64,000 nt of DNA from contig CAJSYZ010000005.1 in assembly GCA_910574455.1 (NCBI GenBank), forward strand, positions 248,001 through 312,000, given 5' to 3'. Positions 48,001 through 57,774 of this stretch are shown one piece after another. A program made the translations under genes and the position numbers. The notes under the pieces were generated by a model. It saw only the letters and a list, made by a program, of their open reading frames with translations, was not told the origin of the DNA and made no database searches. Positions within the stretch are counted from its first letter, which is position 1, and each line of letters opens with the position of its first letter. Origin of the DNA: Trichaptum fuscoviolaceum. Taxonomy: Eukaryota; Basidiomycota; Agaricomycetes; Hymenochaetales; Trichaptaceae.

Positions 48001-49771
48001 GTTCAATGTCCTGAGCGTCGATTGTAGTTTCGCGAGAGCAAAGAGCAAAGTCAAAAGCTAGATAGCAACCCGGAGTCGAGGATGGTGGACATAAAAGAGA
48101 GACGTATGGCGCTATGCTGCGCGGATGCACTTCGTGGAGAAGAAGATTGAATGAAGATGAAAATCATTCAGTGCTTGTCGCGTCGACCGTCGAATCAGAG
48201 TTGGCCAAAGCTGTCACGCCGCGCTGACGACGATTAAGAGACTTGATCTCGGTTGATCGTCCAATTCAAATTCATTGATCGGGTGCAGTAATAAGAAGAG
48301 CATGATTTTCAGCACGCCCGCTACGGACCTTCTCTGAGATTGCCGAGAGATTTCCCCACAATGTGACACTCAGGCTGTGCATATAGTCACACTCGGGTGG
48401 CACACTAGTAAATCATCAAAACGAAGAAGACAATATGAGTAGAACAAGGAAGCATACTATAAGAAACATTATCAAGAAGATTGATGGGAATCCTGAGGGT
48501 GGATGGATGTCGAAGATGATGGATGGAGGACGAGGAAGTGGAAGGAGAGAGAGAGGGAAAGGGACATATTCCGCGACTCGGACGCGTCGCTGTATGACTT
48601 ACTTAAAGTGATTTAGGGCCCGCTCGGATCCAGCGGAAGATACCTTTTAAGGCAATTGGCGGGCGGAAGCCAAGCCTGAGGCCGCCTATTTTGAATTGTA
48701 AAATGATCCAGTCAAATTCAAGTTCCGCCCTTATTCAAGTTTAAGCCCCGCAGCATCATCATCGCCACCGGCTCCGACTCGCTAAGTCCGTAAAAGCCAT
48801 CGACTTCAAGTCCCAACTGGCTCTTGACTGGTCTCCATAATTTCACCGTCGACTGCTATAACGAAGTAGTAGGGGGCGCTCACGGAAGGTTTCGAAGTCG
48901 TTATAACCCTTTATTCCTCGAAAGAACTGGTTCATCGCTGGTTGAAAAAGTGATTGCATTCAAGGTTCATCCTCACCCAACGCTTGGTATTGTTTTTATG
49001 CGCTGTGTTTATATGAAAATCAAATCATGGGTCAGCAGAAGTGCATTCAAGTGCGTACATCCAACGCTTTCCAATCAGACCCAGTCTATAATAGCTCTTG
49101 AGGTTATTTAAAAGGGCACGCTCACGACATCATGAATCTTGTACTCAACCCCAAGGCCATCAACAGCTTTGCCTCTTACTGTCTTGATTACAGAGGTAAG
49201 ATGTCATTGTTCTGTTTCTTGACGCCGAACTTCGCCCTAAATACGCACTAAATGGTCAGCGTAGATTATGTCGACTTCTACCTCGGTACAGATAAGTCTT
49301 GCCTTGTCATGAGCTAATGCACCAGTACAATCAAATATGTGTACAAGAAATGGAGGGACATACAACGCCTCAATCTCCGACTTCCGCCCCTGCCTTCCCT
49401 TAATTGTCAATGATTCGGACGATGGCACTATCTGAATTTGGAACTCGGGCGCGTACCGACTGCAGACTTTGAAGGCACTTGGTTAATTGCCATACGACGT
49501 GCGAAGAAGGTGTAGTCGTGGTCAGTCTTTACCTTACCGAGATGGGCCTTCTTTTAGTGTGGACCGTACAAGTTGTCAGTTATGAGTCCGAGTCACATCG
49601 CCGATTGTCTTTATTTGAGTATTTGCTGTTGATTGAATTAATATTCATTGCGCTCAAAACTTGTTATTCCATTCACAGAAATTTCAGCAAGCACTAAACG
49701 TAAAATGAAAGGCGAGTGACAAATAAGAGATACCTGATCCGTAGATTTGCACATGTCGTAGTGCATTGTCC
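48001..49771. other. Intergenic region upstream of the P450 gene
   Basis: It holds the second copy of a dispersed repeat (48370-48605) and a possible tiny exon at 49132 (MNLVLNPKAINSFASYCLDY, then GTAAGA). No continuation for that exon is convincing. The open frame 48824-49111 is unsupported. Confidence 0.4.
48370..48605 (-). repeat. Dispersed repeat, copy 2 (inverted relative to 26998-27230)
   Basis: The reverse complement contains CAGCGACGCGTC, the CTCTCTCTCCTTCC tract, TGATTTACTAGTGTGCCACC and GAGTGTGACTATATGC, in the same order as copy 1. Confidence 0.6.
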
Positions 49772-51418
49772 TTACGGTTCCTCGGATTCTTCAGTAAACC
49801 ATCCTTCTTGTTCATCAGCATCTGCTTCCCATATTTCCGGCAATGCGTACGCTCCTCGTTGTTCCCACTCGAGAGTGAATTGAGCACCAAGATTGTTGCA
49901 AATCGAGTTTAATTCCTCTGCATATTGAGTGATGTCGTCCTTGTACTTCCGAGTCTCGTCATTGATGAAGCCTGTGAATTCATCTCCGCAATTTGGGACT
50001 TCCAAGGTAACCGATTTCAGATCTGCATACCTTCTAGAATTGAGTTTACTAGAAAGGTTTATCGCCCATCCGGTTACTAATGAGAAGTCGCGGGTAAATC
50101 TGGGCATAGCAAGACAGACTTCAAGCCTTCGAATCGTCGGGGAAGGGAGGATAGTACCTCTGGAGATGCGGTAGTATGGGTCTGTAGGTGAATTTCGGAA
50201 ATACTTTCACACAATGGTGCAGCTTTTCCGATCCAAAGGTCAAGCGAGCGTACGGAAGCAACGCAGAGTTTACGAATGTGTGTCCATGCTGCCACAGATT
50301 GGTTGGGATCGAAGTTCGCTGCTACGGCATCGCGCTTCATTGCAAGATCAACAACAGATAATGTGTCTAGTTGCATGCTCGTCGAAGAGGAAAGAGTCGA
50401 AAGGAGTGTCGTAAAAGTCCGAATATCTTCTCCGCTTTCGCAGTTGTAGCTGAGCCTGCGAAGATACGGCAAGTCGATTTCTTGAGTAGGCAGATAAGGG
50501 CTCGTGAGCGAAAGTCGTCCTCTATGTACGTTCAGATTGCAGGCCTCTAATCTGTCCCAAGTTCTGTACCAGACCGTTAAGACTGATTGGTACACTGACT
50601 TCGCAGTTTCGTCATTCGTCCATAGGCGCCTGCAGATCAAGTTTCTCCAAGGAAGGGTTTTGTCGCGCTAACGTTGTATACACCGATTGAGTCCATTCGA
50701 CTGCGTAGACTCCGCTGACCTTGATCTGAATGCGCTTGAGTGTTGTAAGCCTGAGGAGGAAGTTATGCCATGCTTCCATGCACCAGTCGTACGCGGAGCT
50801 ATGTTCATTCGAGAATACACCGTGAATGAGTAGAATAAAATGGGAAGTCCAAGCCCCAAAGATTGACGTGTGTACTTGAGACGATAAAAGCCGAGCTTGC
50901 TTTATGATATTGTGAACACAAAGTATCCGGCCAAGTGCTTTCTGAGCGGGGAATGTCCAGGAGCGATGAACAAGACTCATCGTGAAAAAAACGGCACCTG
51001 CTTCGACGCCGTCTAGCCGTCTGCTATGCCACCCTAAATCTCCGGCGAGTGATGAGAGTTCGCTCTGTCTCTCAGTGTGTAGGACATCAAGAACCCCATC
51101 CAGGATTACTTCGGGTACATTTGTCCGGTTGATCTGTCCGTCGGCATCTAGTGACCTTCTGTGTGCGTCAACCAATCTGACCTGCAGTCGAGCTTGTTCT
51201 TCGATCTGTATGATGTCTACGGTGTCCTTCAAGGTAACGTGCTTTGCGTCGAAGTTCGGGTGCGTTGCTACGGATATCACAATATCCATGAAGTTGCGCG
51301 GCATTTGGTGACATAGAAATAGGCTCGCAAGAATTGCGTCTGACGGTGTTGAGAAAGGAACGTAGGTCGATGCAGCCTTGCCGAAGGCACGACAGTCTAC
51401 GAATGGTTCAGGTTGCAT
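49772..51418 (-). pseudogene. F-box-like/leucine-rich family, member C (two frame changes)
   Basis: It starts at 51418 (MQPEPFVDCRAFGKA) with the family blocks FSTPSDAILASLFLCHQMP and MSLVHRSWTFPAQKALGRIL. The frame changes near 50620-50640 (after SLEKLDLQ) and back near 50105. The middle 530 bp is therefore read in another frame, and the end (from about 50107 to 49772) in the first one. The two shifts compensate. No GT-AG intron explains either. It is the most divergent member of the set. It is divergent from member D, sharing a 418-bp promoter region. Confidence 0.65.
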
Positions 51419-51836
51419 TCTAGTATGTGACTAAGATGTGGGTGAAATTTGGTAGAGCACAGGTCGTAGTGGTGGCTTACTAGTGACGGGCGACTGTCAG
51501 CGCGGAAGTTAGTAGCTATCCCGTGCGAAAATGTTCCAATCATGGGACCCTACCTCCGAGTTTTATATATGTAGTTTCTTTCCGAACACTTAAATCATCT
51601 GCGGCCTCTATCTTGCGTTCATCTTGTAGACACCTCAAGTTTATCAAGGTTGGATCTTTTTCGTGTGGTTGTGATATCTACTATGTAGTTAGCAAACAAC
51701 TTGAACTTGAAGCACGTCACGGTATTCAATACGGTCGCGTCGCGGCGCGAGTCGCGCGACACCTTCAAGCTCCTTCTTTCATCCCTTTTGCCTCACCACA
51801 CGAACACTTGGTATCAACTACTCATCAGACTCTCCA

Positions 51837-53699
51837 ATGCGATCATATGAAGACCAGCCGTTTATCGACTCCCGAGCTTATAACAGGGCCAACAAAAGCT
51901 ACGTCACGTTTCCCTCGCAGGCCGATGCCATGCTTGCAAGCCTCCAGCTATTCCACAACGTCCCATGCCGCATTATGGACCTCTTCTTCTTCGTGGTGAC
52001 TCATCCAGATTTCGACTCCAAGCAATTAACGTTGCGTAACTCGATAGATGTTATAGACGTTGTGGAAGAGAGTCGGCTGAAGGATAGGATCGCCATCGTT
52101 CATGAGAGGTCTTCAAGTAGGGATGTGCGCGCCCAGCAGACAGGATTTCCTCACTTTGTTCTGTACGAGGTTCTGGAGATACTCCATGCTAAGCGGCTGG
52201 AAAGCGTCAAGGCTTATTTCGAAAAGACTCTGAATAACAAGGAGATGTTCTATATCGAGATGCACGCCGAAGAGGACTATACTCTGAAGAAGATGAGCCT
52301 TGTCCACCGAACTTGGACGCTACCTACTCAGAAGGCACTTGGCCGGATTCTCTATATTGGCAAGCCACAGAATTATTCCGACCATGATCTCATTCATCCC
52401 GTACGAAAGTCGATTTTTGGCCCCTGGACATCCATAGTTGCCATTCAACTCTACCACCCAATAGATCGAGTAGAATATGTTGCAGATGAAGAATATGGAT
52501 ATAACACCATCTCATATGTCAAGGATACATACCGCCAGTGGCTCGAGACCCTACATCGCATCCTTGTCGGTTTCACGAATCTCAAGAGCCTTTTTATTCA
52601 AAGTTATGCCTCATACTTCACCGAGTGGTCTATCTCCACGGTCGAGGAATTGGTTAGACGAAACATGTACTTGGAGGAGATTACCTTATATTCAACAAGG
52701 AACGAAGAGTCATTTACTCTTGATCCTTTGATAAAGAACGCGAGGACATCGCAGAACTTGCAGATATTGAACTTAGAAGGAGCAAGATTCTCTGACGCGG
52801 CGCGAGCAAAGGCGATGCAAGGGACAGACTTCGTTTGCTTAAGCAGTCTGACGATCAAACGGTCTACCGCACCACTCAGAGAGGACCTCACGATGCTATC
52901 CGTACTCTCCGCCCGATCCAACCCTTGCCTGAGATCACTTCGCATCATTAATTCTTCGGAAAGAGATGATGATTCGGACGATTCGGACGAAGAAGAGGAC
53001 GATACAGGAGGAGAAAAGTATTTCGAAAGAGACGTGGCACAGGCATTCACAACATTACAATGTGCCACGCTATTCAACTCGCTCCGCGCACTGCACATTG
53101 AGGGCGGGGTATCAACAGACCAGTGGTTTAAATGGATTGTCCCATACTGTCTCAGCCTCGAATCGCTCAGCGTCGTCGATTCCTCTCACAGAGGAGACTC
53201 ATTCGAAAAAAACAAAACACAATCATTTACCCCTGCACAGTGTACCGCCATCTTTGAGCATCTGAAATCACTCCGCATTGTCAGCGCCAAGTCAGCAGAG
53301 CAATGGGTGGAATGGATTGGCCCGTATTGTTCTAACCTCAAAACTTTCACGCTCGAAACCGATGTGTCCTTGCCTCCCGATGTGCTATCAATCATCTCGT
53401 CAACCATTCAGACTCTAGACCTTCTATTCATGACTACACAAAGGACATCGCTTGAGGATATCACCGATTGGACAACAGCTCTCTTGGATGTACCACCCTC
53501 CATAGACTTCTCAAACTTGATGTCCCTCAAACTTTTTATTTCAGAGGACTGTCTCATTTGTTGGCAGAGGTCTGGAGACTCTGAGGCGGGGGAGCTCTGC
53601 GATGACATGCGAAAGTTTGAGAAGGAAATGACCACAGTCTGTAATGGTGCTGAGGTCGAGTGCCGTCTGGATCTTCCGATGCGCGGACTATGGCCTTAG
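51837..53699 (+). CDS. F-box-like/leucine-rich family protein, member D
   Basis: 620 aa, intronless, start MRSYEDQPFIDSRAYNRA. It carries all family blocks: FPSQADAMLASLQLFHNVPC, VVEESRLKDRIAIVH and MSLVHRTWTLPTQKALGRIL. It has an acidic insertion (SDDSDEEEDDTGG, about residues 380-392) shared with member E but absent in A and B. Leucine-rich repeat-like segments fill the C-terminal half (LESLSVVDSS, LKTFTLETDVSL). It is very similar to member E, so the two are recent duplicates. Role as a ubiquitin-ligase adaptor is inferred only. Confidence 0.82.
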   Translation: MRSYEDQPFIDSRAYNRANKSYVTFPSQADAMLASLQLFHNVPCRIMDLFFFVVTHPDFDSKQLTLRNSIDVIDVVEESRLKDRIAIVHERSSSRDVRAQQTGFPHFVLYEVLEILHAKRLESVKAYFEKTLNNKEMFYIEMHAEEDYTLKKMSLVHRTWTLPTQKALGRILYIGKPQNYSDHDLIHPVRKSIFGPWTSIVAIQLYHPIDRVEYVADEEYGYNTISYVKDTYRQWLETLHRILVGFTNLKSLFIQSYASYFTEWSISTVEELVRRNMYLEEITLYSTRNEESFTLDPLIKNARTSQNLQILNLEGARFSDAARAKAMQGTDFVCLSSLTIKRSTAPLREDLTMLSVLSARSNPCLRSLRIINSSERDDDSDDSDEEEDDTGGEKYFERDVAQAFTTLQCATLFNSLRALHIEGGVSTDQWFKWIVPYCLSLESLSVVDSSHRGDSFEKNKTQSFTPAQCTAIFEHLKSLRIVSAKSAEQWVEWIGPYCSNLKTFTLETDVSLPPDVLSIISSTIQTLDLLFMTTQRTSLEDITDWTTALLDVPPSIDFSNLMSLKLFISEDCLICWQRSGDSEAGELCDDMRKFEKEMTTVCNGAEVECRLDLPMRGLWP

Positions 53700-54138
53700 A
53701 GCAGACCTTTCTAGGATGTACATATTAGAATACATTAAAGCAAAGTATATGCCAATGGCTAAACAAAAGAATTGGGCACATACACTGGAAGCATCGGAGG
53801 ATGTCTCAATGTGTGACAGGTTCAGAGACGGGTCTACGAAACTTAGTATGTACCTACTTTCAAATGCTGTCTACTAGTACATCTGAGTAGCATTGGTATC
53901 CCTCTTAACCTTTTTGTCTCTAACTGTATGCCTCTTTGTGACTCCAATAAATTCGGAGCATTACTGGAAAAAAAGACAGATCTTATATTATGCACTCATG
54001 TAACTATGCGCTTACTAGTATTGTTTTGTATTTTACATAAGAAGTTTGAATGCTCCTCCGAACTTGAAGATGTGCCAGTGGGAGATTCGTGGGAAAGTGG
54101 AAGGTACTGCGCGGCTCGTTTCTTGAACATCGACCATC
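53700..54138. other. Intergenic region between member D and decayed GT90 copy
   Basis: This is 3' flank of member D and former 5' region of the GT90 copy; from about 54115 (TTTCTTGAACATCGACCAT) it matches the intact gene's leader. No gene is seen. Confidence 0.45.
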
Positions 54139-56373
54139 ATGTCCGAAAGTCGACGCAGTCTACAACCCCACATTCTCGACGGCAAGGCCTGCTCTTCCAT
54201 ATCTCTGTTCTTGTCGTATTTTTTCCAAGTCGGTATCTACGTGGCCCAGAGGAAGTCAATGTACCCAGATCTCAGGCACTCTTCGAGCCTCTATCGTGCC
54301 TGGCCAGCAGGTGACAGAGCATTTTATCCCGCCTCTCATGGCCGATGCGGAGGACAAATTTCGGAGCAAGTTAGCTAGGCAGAGCAAGACACTCGAAGAG
54401 GCCGCTGAAGAATAAAAGAGGCGATACAGCCGTGACCCACCGAAGGGCTTGACGAGTGGTACAGCTTTGCTCGTGCAAAGAATTTTAAGCTCATCGACGA
54501 ATTTGATGCGATCAACGAGGATCTCGCACCGTTTTGGGCCTTCTCGGGCGATGAAATGCGAAGACGGGTAGATCAGGTAAGCTTGCCGTAGCTTTAGTTT
54601 CAATCTAACTTACGACAGGCGTAGGTTGGACATCAACTGTCGATTAATCCTGTCCGGGTCAGGAATGGCACAGTCACAACTCTCCGGCTTGCGAACAATA
54701 TTGGTCAGGACAGGGAGGTCAGTGCGCGTGCACACGGTTTTAGACGGATGATTGAGAAGGTTGGGGATAAGGTGAGTTTTTCAATTTACACATTTTCATT
54801 AAATCAATGCAAACTGTGTACAGCTCCCAGACATGGACTTTCCAGTCAACGGAAAAAACCGAAGGCCGCATCCTTGTACCATAGGAGCACAAGGAGTACC
54901 CAGAGCTCTCTGCGCAGGACACGTTGGGTGATTTTTGCGTGCTATTCGGTTCACTGATGTTGATTCTGCCCAGGCGGAATCGAATCGGTCCTGGACAAAA
55001 ATTTCACTGCAGATTGCGGGGTGGAGGAAACGTCTGGGAACAGTGGCGGCGCACTTGTCCTCCGAACTCAAAAGCCCGGAAGCATTTTGCGTCGATCAAG
55101 AATAACAATCAGGCGCTTCGAGTTACAATCCACTTTCAGTCGCTGGCCCCAAGCTTCGTCGGTCAAAGCGCCTCTTCCTGACGACGTGACATTCGCTGAG
55201 CGCGTCGATGACAAGTTCGATGTCTGCGAGCATCCTTCGACGCACTACCAGCAGGGGCATTTCTTCTCCGACTGGCGCACGATCTCCGTTCTCTACCCGG
55301 TGCTCTCCCCCGCGAGGGCACAGGGATACGCAGACATCCGTATTCCCAGTCACTACTATCATCAGGCTACTCCCTTGTACTCGTATGGATGGGATACGCT
55401 CAACCTGAAGGGAAAGAAAACGATCGACATGGAGGTGGCATGGGAGAACGAATCGGGCATTGTGTTCTGGCGTGGGGCAACAACGGGTGGCGGCAACTCA
55501 CCCGCTGGGTTTACCGCCCAATATCAGCGCTACAGGTTTTTTGCTCCCACTCATCTGTCATTTCACTGATTCTTATTAGCCAGGTTTTCCCAGATTTGTT
55601 CGCATGGCGAGCTCGAAGAGCGCAGAAAACCGAACAATTGTGTTCCCACTGCCACGAAACAGAGCGTCGTTCGAGGCGTACGTGACGGCGCAGGTGCCGA
55701 TTGAAAAGCTGAATGAAGGGATTATGGACGTCGCGTTCGTGAAGCATCTTGGGCGTGACACCTACCAGGCAGGCGCGCCGCCCTGCGCAAAGACCATCGC
55801 TTCGCCAAGTCAGTGTCGCTTGGGCATCACTGGGTTGACGTGGATGGGATGCGCTACTCTGGGCGCTTCTTCGCGTTCCTGGCGTTTGACAGTGTCCCTT
55901 TGAAGGCAACTGTCTATGAGGAATTCTGTTCGGACTGGTTGCAGCCTTGGTGAGCATCGACGCGGATGATTAGACTTGATTTCATTTTAGCTGACAAGCG
56001 TCTAGGCTAGATTATATTCCGCTCTCGCAGAAATACGATGAGATATACAATATCTTTGCGTTCTTCTCCGTTCCGACACCGTCGATGCTCGAAGCTGCTA
56101 ATAAACTTTCAGCCTCGAGTGACGACCAGACGCTGAAAGACAATCAGATCTTACTGCGCCGTATAGCTCGAGCGGGGAGGACGTGGAAAAAGACCTTGGG
56201 ACGCCCAGCAGATGTGGAAGGTACGCGTAAGGATTAGATTGTTGAACGACTCTAATCCATCCCTTTTTGCTTATCTAGTCTACGTGTATCGTCTTGCTCT
56301 GGAGTGGGCGCGGCTCTGGGCTGATGATAGAGAAAGTATGGGTTATCATCCTGGCGGAGTGGAGCAAACATAA
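54139..56373 (+). pseudogene. Decayed inverted copy of the GT90 (CAP10-like) gene
   Basis: It is collinear with the intact gene at 37258-39546 over all seven exons, including intron positions. One base of the AAAAG after the start codon is lost, so the frame fails at codon 4. TAA replaces a Tyr codon at 54413. Further one-base losses follow (for example GGGCTTGACGAG versus GGCTTTGACGAG), and the VDVDG region is shortened around 55820-55850. Exon 4 and the last exons are still close to intact. It lies between family members D and E on their strand. Confidence 0.88.
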
Positions 56374-56551
56374 TTCTGCTGTTTGTAACTGCCGAAGAAG
56401 GGGGACTAGTGTTGCGCACTGATATGTTACACACATGTATATCCATAATTACCTATAGCACTCTTTTCTTATCCCCACGGTTCATGATTGCGACACGATT
56501 TATTTTGCAATGTGTACAGTGGTGTCTCGACTTTGGTAAGCGCTAGTGCCT

Positions 56552-56680
56552 TAGAAATAGGCTCTGTCTGACGGTAATGAGAAATGCACGTAGGTCGACG
56601 CAGCTTTGTTGAAGGCACGATAGGCATTCTAGTCTGTGACTAAGGCGTAGGTGACATTTGGTAGAGAGCAGGTTGTAGTG
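56552..56680 (-). pseudogene. Remnant of the 5' end of a member-C-like gene
   Basis: AGAAATAGGCTC, TCTGACGG, ACGTAGGTCGA, GAAGGCACGA and GCATTCTAGT occur in the same order as in the start and 5' flank of member C (51310-51480), with the middle deleted. It sits upstream of member E just as member C sits upstream of member D. This shows that a C-D type divergent pair was duplicated. Confidence 0.7.
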
Positions 56681-56872
56681 GATAGAATTGGTGCATCCAG
56701 TGAGTGCCAGCCGGCATGGTTAGTTTTGTGCCAGTGAGAAACTGTTTCCAATGTGGATCCGTTTATTGGATCTAGTTTATTTTGCTCGAGCCGCGTTAAT
56801 CATCCACTTCATGTTTATCGAGGTTGGAAGTTATTCGTGTGGTTCAACTGTGGTTGTATGTACTACATAGTA
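56681..56872. other. Promoter-proximal region upstream of member E
   Basis: TTTATCGAGGTTGGAAG and TTCGTGTGGTT match the region upstream of member D (51630-51670). It is cut from member E by the following inserted element. Confidence 0.55.
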
Positions 56873-57637
56873 CACCCTATGGACAAAAGTGACCGTGATG
56901 CCCATTTTTGGACATTTTTTAGAATTTCTCCTCCTTCCTCCAAGATTACAGTCTGAAAATATTTATATATACAGTACACTTCCGTAGCATTGTATGCACG
57001 CAAGAGCTTTGATATGTTTATTTGAAATACTGAAATCCGATGCACCCGAAGGTTGAGATTTTTAGCCTAAAAATGCCTCTTTTTTGTCACATTTTGTTCT
57101 CGGACTCCGTGATACTCGATGCAAACCTCAGTCTTATTGTGTATAAATGATCACTAGTCTCTTGTTAATAACATATGAATTTATCAGATTTTTTCATCAA
57201 TAGGTTCTAGAGTTGAGCACCATGAAGTCTCTGTAACTCAAGTTTAAAAGGAAAAAATGACTTTTAATGCTACTTTTTGCAATCCGGAATTTATATCTTT
57301 CGTTGTTCCGCTGAAATAAATGGCAGAAAATTAAATGCAGTAAAGGAGATGCTGGTCTATTTTATCGTGAGGTTTGGACAGACATTAGCCTGCTAGTTGT
57401 GCTACAATTTGCTTTAGATGAATAAAAAACCCTATTTTTTGTGATTTATCCCAACAGGACTTCTTGCTTATTATTTCTTGCTCTTGCAAAAGCAACACCT
57501 GGCATATACTATATAAACATTTATCTACTAGCTCTGTATTCACACAAATATTTTCGAAGTGTATGCTTCGCATAAGAAGGAGAAATCTCAAAAAATGTCC
57601 AAAAATGGGCATCACGGTCACTTTTGTCCATAGGGTG
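56873..57637. mobile_element. 765-bp inverted-repeat element with TA target duplication (Tc1/mariner-like, non-autonomous)
   Basis: The left end CACCCTATGGACAAAAGTGA continues CCGTGATGCCCATTTTTGG. The right end is its exact reverse complement over at least 45 bp. TA flanks both sides (56871-56872 and 57638-57639). The interior is AT-rich and has no transposase; the minus-strand frame at 57385-57696 crosses the right end and is not credible. Confidence 0.88.
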
Positions 57638-57774
57638 TAGTAGTGACCAATTTGACCCACGTGACAGTGTTCACGGTCGCGTCGCGGGCGCGACATCTTC
57701 AGCGACGGCGCGATCCTTCAAGTTTTCGTTTCACCAAACGACCACTTTGTAACAACTACTCTTCAGACTCTGAG

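Noticed and set aside
49132..49320. Possible small spliced gene starting MNLVLNPKAINS
   Set aside because: A donor follows, but no acceptor gives a continuation of more than about 20 codons.
57385..57696. Minus-strand frame of 103 codons
   Set aside because: It crosses the right end of the TA-flanked element and has no conserved features.
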